Source of the DNA: Paracidovorax anthurii
GTDB lineage: Bacteria; Pseudomonadota; Gammaproteobacteria; Burkholderiales; Burkholderiaceae_C
Reading direction: 5' to 3'
Assembly (NCBI RefSeq): GCF_003269065.1
Contig: NZ_QLTA01000050.1
Coordinates: 1-38,656, forward strand
DNA length: 38,656 nt
The notes beneath the pieces were generated by a model. That model was not told the origin of the DNA. It was given only the letters and a program-made list of their open reading frames with translations, and did not search any database. Below are positions 1 to 6,362 of this stretch, piece by piece. Within the stretch, counting starts at the first letter, position 1, and every line of letters starts with the position of its first letter. The translations under genes were made by a program, and so were the position numbers.

Positions 1-327
1 ACTGATCGCAAGGGAGCGCTTGCGGCCTTCAAGCGCTGCAAGCGCTCGCTGGGGCGGGTGCAAAGTGTGCTGACGGACAGCGGTTACACAGGCGAGCCCT
101 TCGCGCAAGGCGTCAAGGACATCCTGGGTGAGCATGTGACGGTGCAGATCGCCAAGAGAAGCGAGTTGCACACCTTCAAGGTCATGCCCAAGCGCTGGGT
201 GGTTGAGCGCAGCTTTGCTTGGCTGGACAAGAACCGGCGGCTATGGAAGAACTGTGAGCGATGGCTCAACACCAGCTTACAGTTCGTCCACTTGGCGTTT
301 CTGGCTCTGCTACTCAGAAGATCGTAA
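1..327 (+). CDS. IS5-family transposase, C-terminal part (5' end outside window)
   Basis: The frame is open from the first base and ends with TAA at 325-327, giving 108 residues. It carries the typical end of an IS5/IS427-type DDE transposase: a VLTDSGYTG segment with the second catalytic Asp, then KRSELHTFKVMPKRWVVERSFAWL with the conserved Arg/Glu region, and the ending LAFLALLLRRS. The N-terminal part and left inverted repeat lie outside the window, so it is unclear whether the element is complete. Its downstream end abuts, and seems to have disrupted, a replication gene. Family assignment is confident; subgroup is from pattern memory. Confidence 0.9.
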   Translation, partial: TDRKGALAAFKRCKRSLGRVQSVLTDSGYTGEPFAQGVKDILGEHVTVQIAKRSELHTFKVMPKRWVVERSFAWLDKNRRLWKNCERWLNTSLQFVHLAFLALLLRRS

Positions 328-342
328 ACACGTTCTAAGACA
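320..342. repeat. Probable right terminal inverted repeat of the IS5-family element
   Basis: Directly after the transposase stop is GTAAACACGTTCTAA. Its reverse complement, TTAGAACGTGTTTAC, resembles the ends of IS427-group elements. The other end is not in the window, so neither the repeat pairing nor the target duplication can be checked, and the exact boundary is uncertain by several bases. Confidence 0.45.
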
Positions 343-879
343 GTAGATGAACAGGATCAAAAAGAAGAGGAATCTTTCTCCGACGCATTCCCTCCTGCTT
401 CCACTGCCGATAGTTCCTTGCTCAGCAGTGCCACGGAAACGGGCACAAAGGAAGACTTCCAACAGGTCAGCGAAGTTGACGCGGTAGTCCAGATCTTTGA
501 GCACTGGAAACAGCGTACAGGTCGTCCTGGAGAAAAGCTGACGGCGTCCCGCACCAGCGTCGTGAAGGCCAGATTGGCCGAAGGTTTCAGTCCGTCGCAG
601 ATCTGCCGCGCGATCGACAACGCCGCTGATAGCGACTTCTATCAGGGACGTACTGCAAAACAGCCGCAGCGGATGGACACGCTCGATGTGATCTGCAAGG
701 ACTCAGACCGCATCCTGCGCCTCGGCAGCACGGCCAATGTGCGAAGCCGGTCCGGCCAACTGAAACCGGCTACCCGTAGCACGGCGGGGCACTTCGAAGC
801 CATCCTGGGTCACCAGCACGCGGAGATCACCGACGTCGGCATGCTCCCGGCTTCGGAACCGGAAGGGGATGCAGCATGA
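343..879 (+). pseudogene. Replication protein remnant, 5' end removed by the IS
   Basis: The reading frame is open from just behind the transposase stop to TGA at 877-879. No convincing start exists: the first candidate is a TTG at 418 without a ribosome site. What remains is an acidic linker and a C-terminal domain with FEHWKQRTGRPGEKLTASRTSVVKARLAEGFSPSQICRAIDNAA, the pattern of the conserved C-terminal domain of phage replication proteins (O/DnaA-like initiators). The N-terminal winged-helix part is expected upstream of the IS. It overlaps the next gene by four bases (ATGA), so it was once the first gene of a coupled replication pair. Family is inferred by pattern, and loss of function is inferred from the missing 5' end. 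Confidence 0.6.
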
Positions 880-1637
880 CGCCACAAGTATCCCGTGCAT
901 CCGGTGCCGTCGTGCGGGTCGTCGGCGAGTGCCTGTGCCTGGTCGCCGAACGGACCGGCAAGGAGTTCGGCCAACTGGAAGCCACTGAGTGGTGCGCGGC
1001 CTTCGCGGACTGCGATCCCATCGAGTTGCGCCAGGCGTTCGACAACTTCGCCTTGAACTCGCCTTTCGCACCCAGCATGGCTGCGATCTACCAGGAGCTG
1101 TACCGCCTGCGTTTTGGCGGCATCTCGGGTGCCTGGCTGATGGTGCAGCAGGCGGCCAAAGAGTGTTCGTACCGCGAGTTCCTAATCGTGTTCGAACACC
1201 CCGCGATCCACTTTGCCGTCGATGTCATCGGCGGGTGGTTCAAGACCACGCAGTGGGTCCGGGACATCGAGCGCGTTGGCTTTGCCCGGCGCGACTTCAT
1301 GAAGGCGTTCGAGGACTACCGTCCTTCGGTCCGCTATCCGGCCGGACTGGGTGGCTTCAACGGCCGCAATGCCGTGCTCATCGGCCATCAAGGACGGGCA
1401 CTGGAGGTGTACCGGCGCGGCATCAAGCAGGGGCATGCCTCCTTTCCCGGCATCGAAGTGTTGAAGCCGCAGGTTGAGCTTCGCTTTGGGGAAGCCTTGG
1501 AGGTGTGGCCCGAACGGCTGGGCGAAGAGCACATGGCCGAGCCGCCCGGGCCGCCAATCCATGTGCCTCCGCCTTGGGGGGAGGACACAAGCATCCCTGT
1601 CCCGCCCATCGCCAGCCCACGTGATAACGCCGTGTAA
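876..1637 (+). CDS. Phage/plasmid replication-associated protein of unknown function
   Basis: A 253-residue soluble protein translationally coupled (ATGA overlap) to the truncated replication gene. The centre reads FEHPAIHFAVDVIGGW followed by an RRDFMKAFEDYR segment. This arrangement of PAIH, GGW and a basic helix is seen in small proteins next to phage replication initiators (DUF6475-like). The last 40 residues are rich in Pro (PPGPPIHVPPPWGED) and probably disordered. Neighbouring replication and KfrA-like genes suggest a role in replication start or helicase loading, but no enzyme motif is visible. The stop codon lies inside a repeat array. Function is an inference from position. Confidence 0.6.
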   Translation: MTPQVSRASGAVVRVVGECLCLVAERTGKEFGQLEATEWCAAFADCDPIELRQAFDNFALNSPFAPSMAAIYQELYRLRFGGISGAWLMVQQAAKECSYREFLIVFEHPAIHFAVDVIGGWFKTTQWVRDIERVGFARRDFMKAFEDYRPSVRYPAGLGGFNGRNAVLIGHQGRALEVYRRGIKQGHASFPGIEVLKPQVELRFGEALEVWPERLGEEHMAEPPGPPIHVPPPWGEDTSIPVPPIASPRDNAV

Positions 1638-1675
1638 CGCGTAACGCCGTAACACCCGATAACGCCACCGTTATC
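1623..1675. repeat. Iteron-like TAACRCC repeat array with terminal palindrome
   Basis: Five copies of TAACRCC or a one-base variant lie at 1625, 1635, 1642, 1650 and 1660. The last belongs to a perfect inverted repeat GATAAC-GCCACC-GTTATC at 1658-1675. They sit in the short gap between the replication-linked gene and the KfrA-like gene. This is the position expected for replication iterons or for the operator of a KfrA-type autoregulator. Confidence 0.55.
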
Positions 1676-1694
1676 CAGCCCGTACACAGAAAGA

Positions 1695-2612
1695 ATGACC
1701 ATGACCGAAATTACTTACAGCGCCTTCGCGGCCGCAGCCGACTCCATCGAACAGGAAGGACATGAGCCCAGCGTGCGCTCCGTCCGGGACAAGCTTGGCG
1801 GAGGGTCCCACACGACCCTCATGCCCATGTTGCGGACATGGAAGGAGGCTCGTGCCGCGCGCGATGAAAGCGGCATCGACATTGACCCAGCCATCGGCGA
1901 CTTGATGCGGGCCCAGCTTGTAAAAGCGATGGCGCAGGCTTCGAGCAAGGCGGAGTTGCGCGCCAAGGAGGCGGAGGACGCCTTCGATGAACTCGCAAAG
2001 CAGATGACCGAGACCGAAGCCCAACTCAACGCCAGCAATGCCGCTCTGGCCACGACGCAGGCGCAACTGCTGCGGCACCAGGGCCTATTGCAGGCCAACG
2101 AGCGGGAAATGGATGCGCTGAAGGCGCTGACGGCCGCGACGGTCGCCGAGGCCGAGCAGCGTGCCGAGCGTGAACGTGCACAGGCGGAAACCGTGCGCCA
2201 GGAACTGGTGCGCGCATCCTTGCGGCTGGAGCAGGTGCCAGACCTTCAGGCGGCATTGGACCAATCCCGGCAATTGCTGAAAGCCAGCCATGACGACGTC
2301 GCGCGCGCCCAGCGTTCAGAGGCGGTCGCTACTTCTCGGGCCCACGCGCAGCAGCAGCGTGCCAACGAAAGCGCAGCTCGGGAGTCCAGGCTCGCGCTGC
2401 AGCTGCAGCGCCTGCAGGAGGAGCGGGAAAAAGCCTCGGATGCCGAGCGGACATCGCATAAGGAGATGCTGCGGCTGTCCACCATGATGTCTGCTCTTGA
2501 CGCACGCTGCGCCGTGCAGGTCGCGGAGATCGACCGGTTGCGTGATATCCAGAAGGATGTCGGCGACTCCCGTGCCGCCGCAGAGGCATCGACCTCGCCG
2601 CAACACGACTAG
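1695..2612 (+). CDS. kfrA: KfrA-like plasmid DNA-binding coiled-coil protein
   Basis: 305 residues. Residues 1-60 resemble the KfrA N-terminal DNA-binding domain (FAAAADSIEQEGHEPSVRSVRDKLGGGSHTT, a helix-turn-helix ending in a conserved GGGS-T-L segment). Residues from about 75 to 295 form a long Ala/Glu/Arg/Gln-rich alpha-helical coiled coil without Pro breaks. KfrA of IncP plasmids is an autoregulator whose tail helps build a DNA-organising filament for plasmid stability. The start ATG has a weak ribosome site; a second in-frame ATG lies two codons later. The repeat array directly upstream is a plausible operator. Its presence shows that the island carries plasmid-type maintenance functions. 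Confidence 0.8.
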   Translation: MTMTEITYSAFAAAADSIEQEGHEPSVRSVRDKLGGGSHTTLMPMLRTWKEARAARDESGIDIDPAIGDLMRAQLVKAMAQASSKAELRAKEAEDAFDELAKQMTETEAQLNASNAALATTQAQLLRHQGLLQANEREMDALKALTAATVAEAEQRAERERAQAETVRQELVRASLRLEQVPDLQAALDQSRQLLKASHDDVARAQRSEAVATSRAHAQQQRANESAARESRLALQLQRLQEEREKASDAERTSHKEMLRLSTMMSALDARCAVQVAEIDRLRDIQKDVGDSRAAAEASTSPQHD

Positions 2613-2636
2613 CGTCGCGACGTGATCCGAGGAGGC

Positions 2637-3755
2637 TCAGCGGGATCGTGCCTGCCGAGCTTCCTGCTCTGCGATCGTCTGGCTCAGTTCCTTGAGCGTC
2701 CGGGGCTTGTAGAGCTTGATGCCCAGTCTCGCGAGCTCTTTCTCACAGGTGGGAACCCGGCCGGCCTCGGCGGGTTCGCATTGCTGGGCCTGCAGCGTCG
2801 CGCAGGGCGTGTTCATGAGCCTCACACTGATGCCGCCGGCCGGTGTCGCTGTGATGGCCAGTTGATCGGGCTTGCCCCAGCCCGGCCCAGGCTTTTGCGT
2901 CCAAGCCAGGCCATCCGATCGGAATTCACCACTTGCGCCGATCGGCCGCACGAAGCCCGCGAAAGCGCCATTGGGAAACATGGTTTCCGGCTGATCGCTG
3001 AACTGGAACTCGGCATCTTTCGAGCCGTTGCGGTATGGGCCGAAAGGGCGCACCTCCACGATGGCTGCGATCCGTTGGCCCTTGCCGCAGCTGTAGACGC
3101 CTGCAAAGCGACCTTCGACGGGATGCGGCCCGACGATCTGCTGTTTGCATTTGCGGCCGATATCGGCGGGGTTGCCGAGCGTGATCAGGCTCGTACCGGC
3201 AGCGCACACGTTGTAGTCGACCCGCGCGCCGAAGGCCGCTTGCCATGTTCCATTCCCACTGAACGGATTGGGATGGCCTGAACTGAAGGTCTGCCAGAAC
3301 GCCATGACGGCGAAGCCGAGCAGGCCGATCCCGATGATGACGGGTGCCAGTCCGAACGCCAGCATCAGCACGGGCAGCGCCAGGCACCCACCGATCCAGA
3401 CCCACGCCAGCGCGGCCACGACCAGGGCCATCATGCCCATCCAGTTCGGTTGACCGATGCCGCCGACCAGGGCGGGCAGTACACCGGCGCCAATGAATCC
3501 CCCGAACAGCCCCGCGACGACGATGATGAACATCATCACCACGTTGGGAGACGCGCTGGTCAGCGCGGCGCTGCTGATGGCGTCAGCCGCGCCGAGTGCG
3601 CCCGCGCCGCCAGTGCTGCGCACCGTTCGGTCGAAGACGGGCTTGCGCATGTCGGGATGGGACCAGTCCAGCCGCAGCCTGAAGGCACGGCGGACCCACA
3701 CGGCCAGCGCAATCGATGCGATGGCATAAAAAACGAGAAGAATTGATTCGAGCAT
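2637..3755 (-). CDS. Unrecognised membrane protein with extracytoplasmic C-terminal domain
   Basis: 372 residues if started at ATG 3755-3753, preceded by CAGGGG as a ribosome site. An open frame continues to 4022, but the extension is Arg/Cys/Pro-rich and unlike a protein start. A hydrophobic segment begins the protein (LESILLVFYAIASIALAVWV). Two or three further Gly/Ala/Val-rich hydrophobic stretches follow at about residues 65-95 and 105-155. The rest is polar with five or more Cys residues (YNVCAAG, GRKCKQQ, YSCGKGQ, TPCATLQAQQCEP, PTCEKE), compatible with disulfides outside the cytoplasm. It is the last of three minus-strand genes that include two predicted exported proteins. No family was recognised. 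Confidence 0.6.
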   Translation of the reverse strand: MLESILLVFYAIASIALAVWVRRAFRLRLDWSHPDMRKPVFDRTVRSTGGAGALGAADAISSAALTSASPNVVMMFIIVVAGLFGGFIGAGVLPALVGGIGQPNWMGMMALVVAALAWVWIGGCLALPVLMLAFGLAPVIIGIGLLGFAVMAFWQTFSSGHPNPFSGNGTWQAAFGARVDYNVCAAGTSLITLGNPADIGRKCKQQIVGPHPVEGRFAGVYSCGKGQRIAAIVEVRPFGPYRNGSKDAEFQFSDQPETMFPNGAFAGFVRPIGASGEFRSDGLAWTQKPGPGWGKPDQLAITATPAGGISVRLMNTPCATLQAQQCEPAEAGRVPTCEKELARLGIKLYKPRTLKELSQTIAEQEARQARSR

Positions 3756-3804
3756 AGCGATCCCCTGATTCCGAAGTGGAAGAACAAAGTTCAGGGGAGG
3801 CTTC

Positions 3805-3828
3805 ATCGAGAACATCGAGAACATCGAG
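3805..3828. repeat. Short 9-bp tandem repeat (ATCGAGAAC, 2.7 copies)
   Basis: Copies start at 3805, 3814 and 3823 in the 145-bp gap between two minus-strand genes, upstream of the membrane protein start. No function is evident. It could vary in copy number by slippage. Confidence 0.5.
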
Positions 3829-3900
3829 GCAGGCGCTCCTCCACGTATGCAGCTGCGGCACGCGAAAGACCACCCATGGCGAAGCGTTCCTTCATGCCCA

Positions 3901-4686
3901 TTACAGCTTCGCGTCACCCGTGCGCGGCTTGTTGCCCTGGATGTCGCCGGCACCCGAGGACATCCAGCGCATGAAGGATCGGCCGGCTTCCAGATCCACC
4001 AGTTGGGCATGGCCGGACGCAAGGACCTTCACCCCGTTCTCGAGGCGCGGCTGATAGCTCAGGTGGAAAGCTCGGTTGCAGCCGGGATCGAGGGAAATCT
4101 TGTCCCCATTGCCCGAGCGGGCGAACGGGGGCGCGATGCACTGTGGCCCCTGGTACAGCTGCAGCCCATCGATTGCCGCTGGCCCGGGCTGCGGCACGAT
4201 GCTGTTGCCGGTCACGACCATGAAGGCGCTGGGGATCACCGCCGCCCCCTTGTACTTCGCTTGCAGATCGGCCACGGTGGCGTCGTACGGGTAGCGTGAG
4301 CCCATGTCGTCGCGCCAGATGGCCCAGACCCGGCCCTCATGTACGAACAGCTTGACGAAGCTGAAATTGCTCTTCTGCTCAGGGTGCACATCGAAGCGCA
4401 CACCGGCCCTGACCTTGGCCTGCGTGCGGGGGCTCGACAGCTCGTAGTCCGACATCTTCAGATTGACGGGCCGGCCATCCGTGTTCTTCGAGCCGGCAGG
4501 AAACCGCTGTTTGATGGCCGCGATGGCTTCGGCCTCGGACATTCCGAGGCGCACCCCCAGAACTTCGTAGCTGGCGATTGCGTTGCTGGTGTCCTGCGGT
4601 CTCTGGATGCCTTGGGCGAATGCGGAACTACCGAGAACCAGAGCGGCGATGATGAGGCTGGCCGCAGATCGTGAAGTAAGACGCAT
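3901..4686 (-). CDS. Unrecognised secreted protein
   Basis: 261 residues from ATG 4686-4684. An in-frame start 36 bases further upstream would put charged residues before the signal. The N-terminus MRLTSRSAASLIIAALVLGSSAFAQG is a clear Sec signal peptide with a likely cleavage after AFA. The mature part begins with a region like YEVLGVRLGMSEAEAIAAIKQRFP. This pattern (G-hydrophobic-x-LGMS, then a helix) is common in exported bacterial proteins of unknown role. Two Cys residues lie in the second half (GPQCIAPP, DPGCNRAF). It follows a small exported protein on the same strand and precedes the membrane protein, so the three may act together at the envelope. Function unknown. Confidence 0.65.
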   Translation of the reverse strand: MRLTSRSAASLIIAALVLGSSAFAQGIQRPQDTSNAIASYEVLGVRLGMSEAEAIAAIKQRFPAGSKNTDGRPVNLKMSDYELSSPRTQAKVRAGVRFDVHPEQKSNFSFVKLFVHEGRVWAIWRDDMGSRYPYDATVADLQAKYKGAAVIPSAFMVVTGNSIVPQPGPAAIDGLQLYQGPQCIAPPFARSGNGDKISLDPGCNRAFHLSYQPRLENGVKVLASGHAQLVDLEAGRSFMRWMSSGAGDIQGNKPRTGDAKL

Positions 4687-4737
4687 GTGTCTTTTTGGGG
4701 GGATGACTGGAGAGACGGGCAATTCAGCGGGAGCCGC

Positions 4738-5004
4738 TTACTTGCTCGATGGCTTTGCTGGTACGTCTCCGACGGAGCCGTTGAGCTTTGGATCTGCGTC
4801 ACGTTGGGCTGCGACTGCGGCTTGAGCTCTGGTCGCGTCCGCAGTAGCTGTAGAGGTATCAGCCGGGGATTGCGCTGAGGCTACGGCCACCTTCGCTGAG
4901 TTGTTTGGTAATAAGGGCGCGGCTTGCCCACTGGCTGCGTTTTGCGCGGCCAAGTACAGCAGTGCTGCAGCTACGGAGACGGTGGCGCGTGTTTCAACCT
5001 TCAT
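4738..5004 (-). CDS. Small exported or membrane-anchored protein of unknown function
   Basis: 88 residues with a strong ribosome site (AAGGGAG, seven bases before ATG 5004-5002). The N-terminus MKVETRATVSVAAALLYLAAQNAASGQAA is a signal peptide or anchor. The rest is low-complexity Ala/Ser/Thr/Asp-rich sequence ending PKLNGSVGDVPAKPSSK and is probably disordered. It is the first gene of the three-gene minus-strand group and diverges from the XRE regulator at 5126. The 121-bp gap between them should hold both promoters, so regulation by that protein is possible but not shown. Confidence 0.55.
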   Translation of the reverse strand: MKVETRATVSVAAALLYLAAQNAASGQAAPLLPNNSAKVAVASAQSPADTSTATADATRAQAAVAAQRDADPKLNGSVGDVPAKPSSK

Positions 5005-5125
5005 TTAATTGCTCCCTTGTGATGTGTCGCGACCTCGACCGTTGGTCGCATACGTGATGCCGTTTTGATTCTATGGGATTAATTTACCGTGGTCTATTTT
5101 GCACAGAATTGAGACGCTGAAATGA

Positions 5126-5440
5126 ATGTCAACGAAGCAAGTTCAGCATCTCAAAGGTGGAAGGCCGGTCGGCGCAAAGTCCACAGATCCAGCCATCGCA
5201 CAGGCGTTTGGTCAGGCCGTTGTCGCCTTGCGCTCCGCGCAAGGTGTTTCGCAGGAAGGCTTGGCACTCAAGGCAATGGTGGACCGCTCCTATCTGGGGC
5301 GGCTGGAGCGTGGCCAGAATGTTCCGAATCTGGTCGGCGTCGTGAAGATCGCCGCGGCCTTAGGGTGCAGCGCGTCAGCCCTCGTCACTCAATTCGAGAG
5401 CGAGATGTCTGTTGCAAAAGGCGCTGCGACCAGCCAGTAG
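5126..5440 (+). CDS. XRE-family helix-turn-helix transcriptional regulator
   Basis: 104 residues. A single Cro/C1-type helix-turn-helix domain covers about residues 25-90: FGQAVVALRSAQGVSQEGLALKAMVDRSYLGRLERGQNVPNLVGVVKIAAALG, with the recognition helix around RSYLGRLERG. The N-terminus carries a basic GGRPVGAKS stretch. ATG at 5126 is chosen because it is in frame with the domain; an ATG four bases upstream is in another frame. It is divergent from the small exported protein gene and is followed by the broken toxin-antitoxin pair. Single-domain regulators like this often control island genes, but the target here is unknown. Confidence 0.85.
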   Translation: MSTKQVQHLKGGRPVGAKSTDPAIAQAFGQAVVALRSAQGVSQEGLALKAMVDRSYLGRLERGQNVPNLVGVVKIAAALGCSASALVTQFESEMSVAKGAATSQ

Positions 5441-5516
5441 TCGCGCAGAGTGGAAGTCGTCGGGTTGGACGCCATCCTCACGCTTACTTGAGCAGCTTGA
5501 CACTCAGTAGGCGAAA

Positions 5517-5543
5517 GTATGCTGAGGTAGTACCTTGAGATAC
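5517..5543. promoter_or_regulatory. Palindromic operator candidate of the ParD-like antitoxin
   Basis: An imperfect 27-bp palindrome is centred on 5530: GTAT (5517-5520), AGGTA (5525-5529), G, TACCT (5531-5535), ATAC (5540-5543). It ends 16 bases before the likely antitoxin start at 5560. Ribbon-helix-helix antitoxins bind such symmetric sites to repress their own operon. It is preserved although both genes are broken. Confidence 0.55.
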
Positions 5544-5559
5544 TCTGATGGAGCCCGCC

Positions 5560-5808
5560 ATGACCGCTCCTGCCGTTCGCCCCGTGGCAATCAAGATCGA
5601 CGAGGAGACAAAGGCCCGCGTGAAGCGCTTGGCTGAGGCATGCCATCGCACGTCGCATTGGCTGATGCGCGAAGCGATCACCCAGGACGTCGATCGCGCG
5701 AGGCATTCCGCCGGACGCGCTCGAGGCATGGGAGGAGTACCGGGCCACCGGAATGCTTGTGACCGTCGATGAGGCTGATGCCTGGCTTGCCCCGGCTCGA
5801 ACAGGGCA
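5560..5808 (+). pseudogene. ParD/CopG-type antitoxin, frameshifted
   Basis: From ATG 5560 the product begins with a ribbon-helix-helix antitoxin: MTAPAVRPVAIKIDEETKARVKRLAEA, then HRTSHWLMREAITQDVDR. After about residue 47 the frame turns into nonsense. The expected ending IPPDALEAWEEYRATGMLV plus TVDEADAWLA continues in another frame from about 5706. A small indel near 5695-5710 therefore broke the gene. Intact relatives end with a W-E-E/x-x-x-T-G-L/M-V-T-x-D-E-x-x-x-W-L segment that wraps the toxin. The ParE remnant lies directly downstream. Family is clear; inactivity is inferred from the frameshift, which a sequencing error could also produce. Confidence 0.75.
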
Positions 5809-5827
5809 ACGACATCAAACCGCCTGC

Positions 5828-6100
5828 ATGCCACGTCTAATCTGGTCGCGAACACAACATTCAGGTACCCAAGAACCTCAAGGCCGCCAAGCGGGCAGTG
5901 AAGGCCATCCACCAGAGCGTGAAGGTGCTGGAGCTTCCGCCTGGCATTGGCCGCCTCATCGAGGACGTGTCCGACGAATTCCGGGAATGGATCGCCGACT
6001 TCGGCGACAGCGGCTACGTAACCCGCTGCAGCCTTGACCTGAACGCAGTCGTCATCCTTGCGGTGCGCCACCAGAAAGAAGTGGGCTACTTATGGGGTGC
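5828..6100 (+). pseudogene. ParE/RelE-superfamily toxin, internally deleted and frameshifted
   Basis: ATG 5828 begins MPRLIWS, the usual start of this ParE group. The next 15-20 residues expected in the first helices are missing and the frame changes. The body resumes in another frame (KNLKAAKRAVKAIHQSVKVL, then PPGIGRLIEDVSDEFREWIADFGDSGYVTRC) and ends at VVILAVRHQKEVGY near 6092. The normal stop after GY is lost, and the frame runs on into unrelated sequence to 6170. It follows the frameshifted antitoxin, so the whole pair is a relic. Loss of the first helices should abolish toxicity, which fits survival without an intact antitoxin. Confidence 0.72.
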
Positions 6101-6170
6101 AAATTTCGACCCCCCCCTGCGTCGTCGTGATTTCTTGCCCAACCTGGCACCTGCGCGTAAAGTGCCATAG

Positions 6171-6362
6171 CGCTCACCTCATCCGCTCAATGTCCTACCC
6201 GCCAGCCTTCTCCACCTCACTGCCCGCCATTGCGGCAGCAGGACAGCGGCTGCGCGGTTCCAGCAGTCGTAGGTTGCGAAGATAGGTCATCCATCCCCCA
6301 GTTGGCGCGCCGCACTTGACGGCGTCTTTGCGGACTTCGTCCGCCCCAACTGAAAGTTATGG
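6171..6362. other. Non-coding gap with nested inverted repeats before the ATPase gene
   Basis: No gene is seen here. The right half holds nested inverted repeats: TCATCCAT (6287-6294) with ATGGATGA (6359-6366), CAGTTGG (6299-6305) with CCAACTG (6346-6352), and a perfect inner hairpin GCGGAC-TTC-GTCCGC (6330-6344). The outer right arm includes the ATPase start codon. It may be a regulatory structure or the scar of a lost mobile element. Confidence 0.5.

Noticed and set aside
3756-4022. N-terminal extension of the minus-strand membrane protein to 461 residues
   Set aside because: The added part is Arg/Cys/Pro-rich, contains a tandem repeat and has no ribosome site; the ATG at 3755 is preceded by GGGG and opens directly into a hydrophobic helix.
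6111-6118. Run of eight C after the toxin relic as a phase-variable switch
   Set aside because: It lies outside any functional frame, behind a gene that is already broken by deletion and frameshift.
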